This document shows, in pieces, positions 9,175 to 17,355 of a DNA stretch of 28,858 nt. Source of the DNA: Candidatus Multiplicimicrobium inquinatum. GTDB taxonomy: Bacteria; Omnitrophota; Omnitrophia; Omnitrophales; Aquincolibacteriaceae. A model generated the notes under the pieces. The model was given only the letters and a program-made list of their open reading frames with translations, did no database searches and was not told where the DNA came from. Each line of letters begins with the position of its first letter. Within the stretch, counting starts at the first letter, position 1. A program made the translations under genes and the position numbers. The stretch lies in the NCBI GenBank assembly GCA_002344825.1, contig DDUN01000012.1, positions 1 through 28,858 of the forward strand, given 5' to 3'.

Positions 9175-10017
9175 CTAAATATCTTCTGCTTCGTTCCCAA
9201 TCACATCATCAAGTGACACAACGGAATACCCTGCTTTTGAAATCCCGCTCACAAATAAATCTACCCACTTTTCAGATGCTCCCGGGCGGTTGGCCGGCAT
9301 AAAAATAATGGATCCGGGGCGGGCATTTTTAAAAAAAAGACTGATCGCTTGCGGACTTTCGACATCTTTCGCTTTCAGCTTCAAATCCCCCTCCACCGCC
9401 TGATATCCGAGTACATTGACAATTTTAAGTGCGACATCATCGTAAGAGCTTTGACCCGATCGATAAAAGCGCGGCAACCTCCCGGAAAAACGCTCAATTG
9501 CACGCGCGTTATCTTCAACCTCTTCAAAAACTTCCTCCAGCGTTGAGGTCTTAGCAAAATTTCCGGTAACTTTGCCATCAACAGATAACGCCCTGCAAAA
9601 CGAACCGTGATTTTCAAATTGTGTTAAATTATTTTCCACGAAAGGCTTTAACTTTAATTCATGCTGTTTAAGCCATGCCTGATCCGTAAAAACTGAGAAT
9701 GGAATCTTTCGGGCAGCAAGCTTATCAAGCAAAGGTAGATCAATTTCAGAGCCCATATCCAAACAAGCAACTACGCCGATTGCCACCCGTTTATCTGTCG
9801 CCGGAAATGTCTTGATAACCTCACCGTGGTCCCCGCCCCTTTTTTCCGCTTTGTGATCACGAAACTCATTCACGATAATTTCGCGTAAAATCTTATAATC
9901 TTCGTCTTCCGCCAGTGCAACTGTTTGCGGAAAAAATCCAAAAAATAAACTAAAATAAACAGCCAACGCCAACCCCGAAAGTTTCCCCCAACCAAGAGAC
10001 GGATATCTTAAATCCAT
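9175..10017 (-). CDS. Secreted NodB-fold polysaccharide deacetylase-like protein, metal site degenerate
   Basis: 280 residues with a hydrophobic segment at about 15-36 that reads as a signal peptide. The rest resembles the NodB homology fold. CLDMGSE (85-91) stands where catalytic TFDDG would be. FENHGSFC (134-141) stands for the HxxxH metal motif, with the second His replaced by Cys141. FYRSGQSSYDD (184-194) stands for the arginine-containing motif 3. The C-terminus (about 233-275) has the usual IIFMP strand and YSVVSLDDVIG. Family enzymes remove acetyl groups from cell-wall or surface glycans; with altered ligands this one could be inactive or use another metal geometry. The start at 10017 has an AGGTGA site 7 nt upstream, and the gene overlaps the end of maf by 10 nt. 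Confidence 0.65.
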   Translation of the reverse strand: MDLRYPSLGWGKLSGLALAVYFSLFFGFFPQTVALAEDEDYKILREIIVNEFRDHKAEKRGGDHGEVIKTFPATDKRVAIGVVACLDMGSEIDLPLLDKLAARKIPFSVFTDQAWLKQHELKLKPFVENNLTQFENHGSFCRALSVDGKVTGNFAKTSTLEEVFEEVEDNARAIERFSGRLPRFYRSGQSSYDDVALKIVNVLGYQAVEGDLKLKAKDVESPQAISLFFKNARPGSIIFMPANRPGASEKWVDLFVSGISKAGYSVVSLDDVIGNEAEDI

Positions 10018-10577
10018 TTTTGAATCACCTTTTCAAAATCCTCCATGGGAAAACCCATCACATTCGAATAAGACCCGTGAATATGCTCAACAATGCTGGG
10101 TTTTGACTGCACTGCATACGAACCGGCCTTATCCAGCGGATTCATCCTTTTAAAATATTCGTGAATCTGTTTTTTATTCATGGCGCGCAAGGTAACGCGT
10201 GACCGAACACTGCGTAAACATCGTTTTTTAGTCTTTGAATCAGACATCGCCCAAGCCGTAAAAACTTCATGCGTGTTGCCAGTCAAACGGAACAGCATAC
10301 GGACAGCATGATTCATGTCTTTGGGCTTTCCATAAACTTTTCCCTGAAACGCAACCACCGTATCCGCGGCAACGACAAATCGGGCGCCGCGGGGAATCAC
10401 AGCGGATTGAAGTTTTCCCAGGGCATGCTTCAAAACAAGATCACGTGGACAACTTTTGGATTCATGCTTTTCAATATAGGTGCTGGGAATAACGCGGCAA
10501 CCGTAGCCATGCGCTTTAAGCAATTGGCGTCGTCGTGGAGACTGCGAGGCAAGATAAATAACCAAAGAAGATGCCAT
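10008..10577 (-). CDS. maf: Maf-like nucleoside triphosphate pyrophosphatase
   Basis: 189 residues from the ATG at 10577. Maf/YhdE proteins hydrolyse non-canonical nucleotides, or dTTP/UTP, to the monophosphate and help limit their incorporation. Signature blocks are LASQSPRRRQLL near the N-terminus, FVVAADTVV, YGKPKD and DKAGSYAVQSKPSIVEHIHGSYSNVMGFP near the C-terminus. The start is not certain: a GAGGAG box lies only about 1-2 nt before the ATG, and an in-frame TTG at 10586 overlaps the stop of the upstream gene. The ATG is preferred because family members begin shortly before the LASxSPRR motif. It overlaps the deacetylase-like gene by 10 nt. Confidence 0.92.
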   Translation of the reverse strand: MASSLVIYLASQSPRRRQLLKAHGYGCRVIPSTYIEKHESKSCPRDLVLKHALGKLQSAVIPRGARFVVAADTVVAFQGKVYGKPKDMNHAVRMLFRLTGNTHEVFTAWAMSDSKTKKRCLRSVRSRVTLRAMNKKQIHEYFKRMNPLDKAGSYAVQSKPSIVEHIHGSYSNVMGFPMEDFEKVIQKWI

Positions 10578-10582
10578 TCTCC

Positions 10583-10897
10583 TCAACTTTCAAGAACTCC
10601 GCCGCCAGGGTACGCAAGCTCTTTGAGCGGAGTCGGTGAAAAAACAGTATTAAAAACACCGGCAACAGTATTTCCAACCCCTTCGTAAAGACCGCGTGCA
10701 ACCGTTGCCCAAGCATTCGGATCCTGATTTGATTTCTCATAAGGTACTGTAAAAACCTTGCTCCAGCCTAAAAGAGTGTTCACGACTCCCCGCTGAAACT
10801 TGGTATTAAATTGATGCGCATAAGACTCGCCCGCGAAGCAGGGTAAAGACGAAAGCATGAGGGCTAATGATAAAAGGAAGGCAAATTTGAATTTCAT
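10583..10897 (-). CDS. Small secreted protein resembling exosortase-associated TIGR04073 family
   Basis: 104 residues from the ATG at 10897, which has a good GGGAG site 7 nt upstream; an earlier in-frame ATG at 10963 lacks one. Residues 1-22 form a signal peptide (MKFKFAFLLSLALMLSSLPCFA). The mature part has FQRGVVNTLLGWSKVFTVPYE, an Asn/Gly-rich middle and the ending NTVFSPTPLKELAYPGGGVL. This layout (RG-xxN-xxxGW, then G-rich segment, then SPTP) matches my memory of the TIGR04073 putative exosortase-associated family, whose function is unknown. It is first in the run with maf, the deacetylase-like gene and prmA. The next start, maf, is 5 nt after its stop. Confidence 0.62.
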   Translation of the reverse strand: MKFKFAFLLSLALMLSSLPCFAGESYAHQFNTKFQRGVVNTLLGWSKVFTVPYEKSNQDPNAWATVARGLYEGVGNTVAGVFNTVFSPTPLKELAYPGGGVLES

Positions 10898-10965
10898 TTT
10901 GTTCTCCCGTATTGATTTACGATAAATCTTAGCACAAATTATCAAATTGTGGCTATAGAACAAAA

Positions 10966-10995
10966 AAAGCCCCGACTGAATTCAGTCGGGGCTTT
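10966..10995 (-). terminator. Rho-independent terminator of the desaturase gene
   Basis: A perfect 30-nt palindrome centred between 10980 and 10981, with a GC-rich core (GCCCCGACTGA). On the minus strand it is followed by seven T residues, as expected 15 nt after the desaturase stop. The 112-nt gap 10898-11009 holds this and otherwise AT-rich sequence. Confidence 0.9.
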
Positions 10996-11009
10996 AAAAA
11001 TCAATAAAA

Positions 11010-12194
11010 TTAAACCGGCTTGGAAATAAGCAATCCCTGTAGCTCGGTCGGACATTGACGAACCATTCTCTTCCAATGTCTGTGTGCCAGTTTAAATTGC
11101 TGACGAGCCGCTTTCATTTTTACTTCCGCGGCAATGCGCAAATCACGCGATGAATCATTCACACGGTCACACACAGCACCCTGATAAGCCTCAAACTGAC
11201 TTTGCCATTCTGTCAGGTGACGGCGCACAAGTTCATACCGGCGAGTCCAAACTGCCTGAACTTCCTGATGCTCTTCCTGTTTTTTCTTCAAAGCTTCAAG
11301 GGAGCGTGAAACCTTTACGTTCTCAGCGTGCAATCGCGCCGCAAGAATTCGAAACTGCGATACTTCCTTCAAGTCCCAAGTCAAACCAAGATTTGCCAAA
11401 CCGGCAATCAACCACTTACTGGGATCAAAGTGATACCAGCGAACACCGTTGCGGTAATCACTCGGAAAACGATGATGAAAGTTATGATAGCCTTCCCCAT
11501 TTGTGGAAAGAGCGCTGAACCAATTGTCTTTTGCGGTGGAATCAGGATCATAAGTCGCACTGCCGAGCATATGACAAAGCGAGTTGATAAAAAACGTGTT
11601 CTGATAGACAACCGTAATGCGGAAGCAAACAGCAAAAATAAAAGCACCCAGCGCGTGACCAAACGTCGCCCCGATCACAACCGGAGTAATAACGCCGGCG
11701 ATAATCGCCCAAAAAATATAATGCTTGTTCTGGTGAACAACCATGGAGTCTTTCTCAAGATCATGCACATTGCTGAAATCAACATTGTGCTCCCAAAACA
11801 TCAGCCAGCCCATATGCGCGTAGAAAAACCCTTTTTTAATGTTGTACGGATCGCGGTCAGTATCGACATAACGATGATGATCACGATGCTGGGAAGACCA
11901 CTCAATGGCAGACTGCTCAAAAGCGGCCGCGCCAAAAAACAACAGAGCGTTTTTAACGATAGGATGCGCTTTGAATGTTGAATGGGAAAAAAGACGATGA
12001 TAGCCGACGGTAATACCCATGCCGGTTGCAACCATATAAAACGCAGTCAAAGCAGCCAGAGGCCACGAAAAGCCATAATGGATAATGTAAAGTGGTCCGC
12101 CAATCAGAGCGACCAAGGCGGTAAATGCAAAAAAGATGATGTTGCGCCAAACAATCTTGGGACGTGAGAAAACGCCGGGTGCAAAAGTTTCCAT
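11010..12194 (-). CDS. Membrane fatty-acid desaturase with C-terminal helical extension
   Basis: 394 residues. It belongs to the membrane di-iron desaturase family (acyl-CoA/lipid delta-9 type), which introduces a cis double bond into acyl chains. The three histidine boxes are all present: HRLFSH (66-71), HRDHH (103-107) and HNFHH (237-241), with an extra His at 208. Hydrophobic segments lie at about 17-60, 83-92, 157-180 and 184-200. The catalytic part ends near residue 280. The last 115 residues are highly charged and look helical or coiled-coil (LEALKKKQEEHQEVQAVW, RRYELVRRHLTEWQSQFEAY), which is not usual for the family. It has an AAGGA site about 10 nt before the ATG and its own terminator, so it is probably monocistronic. 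Confidence 0.9.
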   Translation of the reverse strand: METFAPGVFSRPKIVWRNIIFFAFTALVALIGGPLYIIHYGFSWPLAALTAFYMVATGMGITVGYHRLFSHSTFKAHPIVKNALLFFGAAAFEQSAIEWSSQHRDHHRYVDTDRDPYNIKKGFFYAHMGWLMFWEHNVDFSNVHDLEKDSMVVHQNKHYIFWAIIAGVITPVVIGATFGHALGAFIFAVCFRITVVYQNTFFINSLCHMLGSATYDPDSTAKDNWFSALSTNGEGYHNFHHRFPSDYRNGVRWYHFDPSKWLIAGLANLGLTWDLKEVSQFRILAARLHAENVKVSRSLEALKKKQEEHQEVQAVWTRRYELVRRHLTEWQSQFEAYQGAVCDRVNDSSRDLRIAAEVKMKAARQQFKLAHRHWKRMVRQCPTELQGLLISKPV

Positions 12195-12299
12195 TAAATT
12201 TCGATTCCTTTTATTTCTTGTTATTTAACTTAATTGTGGGCAAAAAGTCATGCCTTAGAGTAACGGATGATTTCATCAAAACTTCATAAAGAACATATC

Positions 12300-12330
12300 C
12301 CTTGATACAAGCCCGAGGTGGGCCCCAAGG
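12300..12330 (-). other. Structured element upstream of the desaturase
   Basis: A nested hairpin: outer stem CCTTG/CAAGG (12300-12304 with 12326-12330) and inner stem GCCC/GGGC (12311-12314 with 12320-12323) closing a 5-nt loop. It lies about 105 nt upstream of the desaturase ATG and may be part of its leader. No known regulatory RNA was recognised. The remainder of the 275-nt gap 12195-12469 shows no gene. Confidence 0.3.
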
Positions 12331-12469
12331 AATAGACGTAAAAAGCGCCGTGTGCGCAGAACAAATGTACCCAAAAAGACGGCTATTTACAATCTTTTAT
12401 TTGTTTTAAAGCATACTCAAAACGCAAAGCCGTGATCCTGAATGCTATAAGGAGAAAGGAGTCTCCCTC

Positions 12470-13447
12470 CTATGACCTAAGATAGGTCACAATCGGCTGA
12501 CGAGGAATAGGTTTAAGGGCAATGCCCATCACTTTTTTAGAAAGAAGCAACATAGTGTACGGGCGAACAGCACTTTCACTCAAAAATTTTTGAATCAAAA
12601 ACGCTAATCCCCACGGCAACACGTTGACCCCATACTTAAGTGCCAAAAAAATCCGAATGAGTACCGATCCAAAGCGACCATAATATTTACGCGTAAAATA
12701 AGCTTGCGAACGGCGGTATTCGACCAAGACATGCAAAAGATTATGCTTTGCCGAGCGCCCTCCATAATGGCATATCGTTACCGCCGGAAAATAGCGTATT
12801 CCCCAACCTTTGTTTTGAACACGGCAACAAAAATCAATATCTTCAAAGTACATAAAAAATTGCTCATCCAGCAAACCTGCGTCCATCAGAGCCTTGCGCC
12901 GAATCATCATACACGAGCCCGAAACCCAATCGACCAAACCTAAGTTAGAGTATTTTTCATCCAAATAATCACGAATTTTGTGATCATTAATCGATAGGCG
13001 ATAATGCATGATCTTGCGGATAATCTCATTGATAAAATTTGGGAAATGCCCGCATGAAAGCTGAAAGTTTCCGTCCCCATCCACCTCTCGGCAGCCGATG
13101 ACACCCAATTCGGGTTGTTGCCGCATAAACTCAACCATGGCATCCCAAACAGATTCGATTAGCTTCACATCACTGTTAAGCAAAACGACAAACTCACCGC
13201 GAGAGTTATGTATGCCTAAATTATTGGCGCGGGAAAAACCAACATTATCCCCTGTTTCAATAAACCGAACTGCCGGAAACTGCTCCGCGACTTTCTCACC
13301 AATACCATCATTCGACCCATTATCAACGAGAACAATCTCAAATGAACATTGAGGCTGGAAATCGTATATAGATTGAATGCAGGCGAGCGTTAACTTCGTT
13401 GTTTTAAAGTTAACAATAAGAATGGTGAGCGTTATTTTGTTACCCAT
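12470..13447 (-). CDS. GT2 family glycosyltransferase, rhamnosyltransferase (WbbL)-like
   Basis: 325 residues. The N-terminal GT-A domain begins TILIVNFKTTKLTLACIQSI and has LVDNGSNDGIGE (nucleotide-sugar contact), NVGFSRANNLGI, and the metal-binding LLNSDVKL in place of DxD. Then come VIGCREVDGDGNFQLSCGHFP and LVDWVSGSCMMIRRKAL with FFMYFEDIDFCCRVQ, the pattern of WbbL-like rhamnosyltransferases. The donor cannot be fixed from sequence alone. C-terminal helices near 240-295 may contact the membrane. It is last in the four-gene minus block and lies 15 nt after the GT4 gene. No clear ribosome site is visible. Confidence 0.9.
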   Translation of the reverse strand: MGNKITLTILIVNFKTTKLTLACIQSIYDFQPQCSFEIVLVDNGSNDGIGEKVAEQFPAVRFIETGDNVGFSRANNLGIHNSRGEFVVLLNSDVKLIESVWDAMVEFMRQQPELGVIGCREVDGDGNFQLSCGHFPNFINEIIRKIMHYRLSINDHKIRDYLDEKYSNLGLVDWVSGSCMMIRRKALMDAGLLDEQFFMYFEDIDFCCRVQNKGWGIRYFPAVTICHYGGRSAKHNLLHVLVEYRRSQAYFTRKYYGRFGSVLIRIFLALKYGVNVLPWGLAFLIQKFLSESAVRPYTMLLLSKKVMGIALKPIPRQPIVTYLRS

Positions 13448-13462
13448 AAAAATGACTCGTAA

Positions 13463-14626
13463 TTAAAATTGAATCCTTGAAACTTGGGCAAGCCTATCAC
13501 ACCAGTGTTTTGAGCTCCAATTCTTTCTGGTGTATTCCACCCCATTACTGCCCAGCTTGGTTGAATGATAAGGGTCTGACATTAACTGTTCAATTTTTTC
13601 GGTCCATACTGGAATTTCGCGCGGCAACAAATATCCCACTTCCCCATCTTTGACAGACTCAACAAAGCCGCCTTCACGCACTGCTAACACAGGTGTGCCG
13701 CATGCCATCGACTCTAAGGGAACCAACCCAAAAGGCTCATGAACCGAAGCGCAAAGCGTCCAAAGTGAGTCCCGATAAATCTCGCGCAATTTTTCTTCAG
13801 AAATTCGGTGGTGAATTTTAAAGCAAACATTAGCTAACGCCGCCTTTTTTTGAAACCGCTTATAAAATCCCTCGTCAATATGGTCGCAAACAATATGCCA
13901 TTCGGGACGGGCCGAGGGCGCAATGGCTGTCAGCACGCTTAGCAAAAAATCATACCCTTTCATCGCATCCAAACGTCCCACCGAGACAACCTGCTGTTTT
14001 TTTTGAATATTCGGATCCGGTGTAAAGAAATCAGCATTCACGGAAGGATAAAGAACCTTGGCCCGAACACCGTAAACCCGCTCAATCCAAGCCGCGGTAT
14101 ATTTTGAGTTTGTTAAAATTTTTCCGCTCGCAGAACGGATGCTTTTTTTATCCTCAAACTTGACCCTAAAGTGGTCATGGGCCGAAGAAATTTTAGCCAA
14201 CAATTCAATCGGGTTCGCGGGATTAAATCCCACAGCCGGTATCGAACCGGCTAAGCGCTCATTTTCAAAGTTACGCAACGGCTCATGGGCATAAAACAAA
14301 CAGGGCTTTTCGATATATTTCAAAATGGGCGGAGCGCTTAAAAAACGGCATTTATCCACCCAAACAAAATCAACCGATGATTGGTTAATTTTTTCAGCTA
14401 ACTTTCTGCTTGCCTCATCATAGCGGTTAAACTTCGCCCAGCCCGAAAAAATGAAATCATCAACATGAGTCCTGACGGATGGAGACAAAGAGATAAACTT
14501 GCTGTCAGCTGTGCTGAATGAAAAAACTTCGGCCTCATGCCCTCTTCGCTCAAGCAGCTGTATCGTTTGCGCCAGCATCTTCAGCGCACCCCCTGAGGGT
14601 AAGTTGTGAAAGAAAGCAATCTTCAT
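13463..14626 (-). CDS. GT4 family glycosyltransferase (GT-B fold)
   Basis: 387 residues. The N-terminal acceptor domain starts MKIAFFHNLPSGGALKMLAQ. The C-terminal donor domain begins near 215 with VVSVGRLDAMKGYDFLL and contains the GT4 E-x7-E motif in HEPFGLVPLESMACGTPVLAV (Glu297 and Glu305). It is a retaining transferase by family; sugar and acceptor are unknown. It is separated from the following GT2 by 15 nt and from the preceding GT2 by 2 nt, so it is co-transcribed with the block. It would act on the cytoplasmic face of the inner membrane during chain assembly. Confidence 0.9.
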   Translation of the reverse strand: MKIAFFHNLPSGGALKMLAQTIQLLERRGHEAEVFSFSTADSKFISLSPSVRTHVDDFIFSGWAKFNRYDEASRKLAEKINQSSVDFVWVDKCRFLSAPPILKYIEKPCLFYAHEPLRNFENERLAGSIPAVGFNPANPIELLAKISSAHDHFRVKFEDKKSIRSASGKILTNSKYTAAWIERVYGVRAKVLYPSVNADFFTPDPNIQKKQQVVSVGRLDAMKGYDFLLSVLTAIAPSARPEWHIVCDHIDEGFYKRFQKKAALANVCFKIHHRISEEKLREIYRDSLWTLCASVHEPFGLVPLESMACGTPVLAVREGGFVESVKDGEVGYLLPREIPVWTEKIEQLMSDPYHSTKLGSNGVEYTRKNWSSKHWCDRLAQVSRIQF

Positions 14627-14628
14627 GA

Positions 14629-15570
14629 CTAGCGCGGACCTTCGTTTTTAGTTTTCACAAGAAAGTGAATGACTGCAAAAAAAGACTCTGCCGGATAGTT
14701 TCTCCACAAAGCGCGGTTTTCATACAAAAATGAACGGATTGACTTTTTCTCGCGCCACGCCCTTTTAAGCTGGTCTTTATGACGCAGAGCAAAACGCTCA
14801 TACCTAGCCCGCATCCAAATCATAGGTGACCACAAAGCATGCAAAACAGTGATTTGTACTCGTTTCAGAAAAGGCAATTTTTTCCAATGTGGCCGGCTGA
14901 CCTCAAGAAGCTTTCGCTCAAGTACTCCGTTTTTAATATCAATCACACTCCCAGCATCGTCCTGAATACAAATTGCAGAAAAAAAATCAGGCACGGAATA
15001 AATTTTAAATTTCTGGCTTAACCGCAGAACCAAATCATAGTCAGGATAATCATGCAAAGCCGGATTGAATAATCCAACGGCAAGCAAAGCCTCTCTTTTG
15101 AAAAATATGGAGGGCTGGGGCAGAGTCTTATTTTTCCAAAATTTTAACAGTCCCTCGAAATGCAGCTGATTTTCGGGATAGGCGTCCTGATCAAACAGAA
15201 AACGACCCTCTGCATTCACCACGCGCACGCGCCCAACAACAATTTGGGCATCCGGATTTCGTTCAAAAAACCCGGCGACTTTCAGAAAAGTTTCAGGCAA
15301 GTAATAATCATCCGAATTAACCCAGGCAATAACATCCCCTTCCGCAAGGGCAAAGCCTTTATTGAGGGCATCGGCGCGCCCTTTATCTTTTTCAGAAATC
15401 CAATCTAAGTGCGGGTATTTTTTAAGAATCTCAACCGTGCCGTCCGAAGACCCGCCATCAATCACAATATGTTCAAACTGAGGGTAGTTTTGAACAAGAA
15501 CACTTTGAATTGTTTTCTCAATAAAAGCGGCCTGATTCAGCGTCGGAGTAACAACAGAAAATGAAGGCAT
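14629..15570 (-). CDS. GT2 family glycosyltransferase
   Basis: 313 residues. The GT-A domain starts at residue 1 (FSVVTPTLNQAAFIEKTIQSV), with HIVIDGGSSDGTVEIL, ISEKDKGRADALNKGFALAEGDVIAWVNSDDYY (metal-binding NSDD) and a later PSIFFKREALLAVG...DYDLVLRL block. A basic C-terminal region follows (about 235-300). It is closely similar by eye to the GT2 half of the neighbouring fusion protein, sharing the VxTPxxxxAxFxExxIQSV and GGSxDxTxxILxKY patterns, so the two probably arose by duplication. The gap to the upstream gene is 2 nt. Confidence 0.9.
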   Translation of the reverse strand: MPSFSVVTPTLNQAAFIEKTIQSVLVQNYPQFEHIVIDGGSSDGTVEILKKYPHLDWISEKDKGRADALNKGFALAEGDVIAWVNSDDYYLPETFLKVAGFFERNPDAQIVVGRVRVVNAEGRFLFDQDAYPENQLHFEGLLKFWKNKTLPQPSIFFKREALLAVGLFNPALHDYPDYDLVLRLSQKFKIYSVPDFFSAICIQDDAGSVIDIKNGVLERKLLEVSRPHWKKLPFLKRVQITVLHALWSPMIWMRARYERFALRHKDQLKRAWREKKSIRSFLYENRALWRNYPAESFFAVIHFLVKTKNEGPR

Positions 15571-15572
15571 TT

Positions 15573-17240
15573 TTAAAGTTTTATTTCTTTTTTACGGGGT
15601 AAATACAAGCGGTTGTAGATGAACCCCCCAAAAATAAAAGCATCCAAATTGCGCAGCGCTCCGCGTGTCCGGTTTTTAATTACGGGATAAATCTCCCGCT
15701 CGAAAAGCGACGGCATAAAAAAAAGCACCGTCACGCGTAAAAAAAGCCGCAGTGTCGGCCTGCTCAGGAACGCCAGCGCCAGCTGCCGCCAGGCGAGCTT
15801 CCTGTCATTAACAATATGCGGCGGTAAAAAATGTCCTGCAGACCATTCGAGAATTCCCGAATGAGCTTCCCGCCTCAATTTTTTAATTTCGTCGGGAGTA
15901 GACGGAGCAAAAAAAAACTTTTCCACCACTTCACGCTTGGAAGCGGCCATTTTAAAAATAATGCCGGCTTGCTGCCCCTCCGAACCTGTATGGATGCGGT
16001 AGCGAGCCACAAAGCCGGGAACATATTTCATCTTTGTCGTGAGTCCTAAACGCACCCACTGCTCATAGTCAGGACAAGTCGGACGCGTAACATCAATATA
16101 AAAGCCCGCCGCTTCAAAAGCGGATCGGCGAACAAATGCCGCCTGAGCCGGAATTACAGCCTGGCAGCAAAAAATCTTTTTGTAGTCATAGGGATTGGGG
16201 CCGGAGCTGCGAAAAAGAACTTTTCCGGTTTCATCAATATTAGATTGATCTCCGTAAATAACACCGACACTTTTTTCTTTGATGAAATTTTCAACGGCCC
16301 AAACCAAAGCGTGAGGCTCATACTCATCATCCGCATTTAAAACACCAATGATATCGCCTTTGCAGCGCTGAAGAGCCCGGTTCAACCCATCGGATTGCCC
16401 CTGATCCTTTTCGCTGACCCAAGAAACACGGTCTTTATATTTTTCTAATATCTGCAATGTTTCGTCAGTCGATCCGCCATCTTGAATAATATGCTCAACA
16501 AATGGGTATTCCTGCAGTGCAACACTTTGAATGCACCGCTCGAGAAACCTGGCGCTTTGATAACAAGGTGTTAAAACGCTGACAAGCGGTTCTTTTTCGA
16601 GGCCGCCCAGTAAATCTTTGCGTTTAAAATACATGTTCAGTTCCTGCCCAAAAGACTGGAAATTCTGCCGGATAAAAAGAAAACCCTTCGAATGAAGATA
16701 GTCCAAAACACTTTCTTTGGTTGCGCCGCCCTGATAAATCTCAGCTCCCGGAAGCTGCACTTCGCAAACCAGTTCGTCCACTTTCCCGATATGATCTCCG
16801 AGCGATTTCAGCACCTCCAGGTCATATCCCTGTGTATCGATTTTGAGAAACCTGATTTTCTGAATATCGAATTCAATGCACAAAGAATCCAGCCGCCGCA
16901 TGGAAACACTGGTTTTTTCGCGTAGCCGCCAGTCCTCTCTCGCGGCGGGCTTTCCGGTGTGTCCGTCGATGTAGTTATCCAGCCGGGTATAATTCAGCGG
17001 AAGAACTGAACCGGTCTCGGATTTATAGCGGTAAAAATCAGCCGCCCCGTCCTGCGGTCCAACAGCGATGTTCAGCTTCTTATCTCCGGCGCAGACGGGA
17101 ATTTTTGCAAAGTTTAAAGAATCCGCTTCGATAAATAAAACCGGATATTCCGCTTCTGACATCAGCGATTGGCGGATACGTAAACCCTCCACTCCTTCAA
17201 ACGCGCCCACATCAACAATCCAGGCCTTTGCGTCCGTCAT
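15573..17240 (-). CDS. FkbM methyltransferase-GT2 glycosyltransferase fusion
   Basis: 555 residues in two parts. Residues 1-210 match the FkbM-type SAM methyltransferase domain: WIVDVGAFEGVEGL (motif I), LFIEADS, then MRRLDSLC...RFLKIDTQGYDLEVLKSLG, the typical KIDxxGxExxVLxG block. Residues about 218-555 are a GT2 transferase: PLVSVLTPCYQSARFLERCI, HIIQDGGSTDETLQIL, VSEKDQGQSDGLNRAL and GVLNADDEYEP as the metal site. Such a fusion would add a sugar and O-methylate a sugar of the same chain. An in-frame stop lies shortly upstream, so the start cannot be much earlier; an AAGGA box is 12 nt before the ATG. First gene of the minus block. Confidence 0.87.
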   Translation of the reverse strand: MTDAKAWIVDVGAFEGVEGLRIRQSLMSEAEYPVLFIEADSLNFAKIPVCAGDKKLNIAVGPQDGAADFYRYKSETGSVLPLNYTRLDNYIDGHTGKPAAREDWRLREKTSVSMRRLDSLCIEFDIQKIRFLKIDTQGYDLEVLKSLGDHIGKVDELVCEVQLPGAEIYQGGATKESVLDYLHSKGFLFIRQNFQSFGQELNMYFKRKDLLGGLEKEPLVSVLTPCYQSARFLERCIQSVALQEYPFVEHIIQDGGSTDETLQILEKYKDRVSWVSEKDQGQSDGLNRALQRCKGDIIGVLNADDEYEPHALVWAVENFIKEKSVGVIYGDQSNIDETGKVLFRSSGPNPYDYKKIFCCQAVIPAQAAFVRRSAFEAAGFYIDVTRPTCPDYEQWVRLGLTTKMKYVPGFVARYRIHTGSEGQQAGIIFKMAASKREVVEKFFFAPSTPDEIKKLRREAHSGILEWSAGHFLPPHIVNDRKLAWRQLALAFLSRPTLRLFLRVTVLFFMPSLFEREIYPVIKNRTRGALRNLDAFIFGGFIYNRLYLPRKKEIKL

Positions 17241-17271
17241 GGCGTTGTCTGATCCTTCGTATTTTTACGGT

Positions 17272-17301
17272 TTGACTTTCAAAAAAGAAGCCATGTAGTA
17301 T
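17272..17301 (+). promoter_or_regulatory. Likely sigma70-type promoter for the methyltransferase block
   Basis: TTGACT (17272-17277) and TAGTAT (17296-17301) are separated by 18 nt on the plus strand, matching 5 of 6 and 4 of 6 consensus bases. A GGGATATCCC palindrome follows directly and could be an operator. The first start codon is at 17356. The 115-nt gap also has to hold the divergent promoter for the minus glycosyltransferase block, which I could not place. Confidence 0.45.
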
Positions 17302-17355
17302 GGGGATATCCCAATTCATTTTACACTAATTTTTTCAATTAAATCTTTACAAATT

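Noticed and set aside
10898..10963. Longer N-terminus for the TIGR04073-like protein
   Set aside because: The ATG at 10897 has a good GGGAG site and gives a clean signal peptide; the upstream ATG does not.
11328..11981. 217-codon plus-strand open frame
   Set aside because: Antisense to the desaturase, whose three histidine boxes show which frame is real.
12451..12466. Small stem GGAGA/TCTCC after the GT2 gene as a terminator
   Set aside because: Only 5 bp and not followed by a U-tract on the minus strand.
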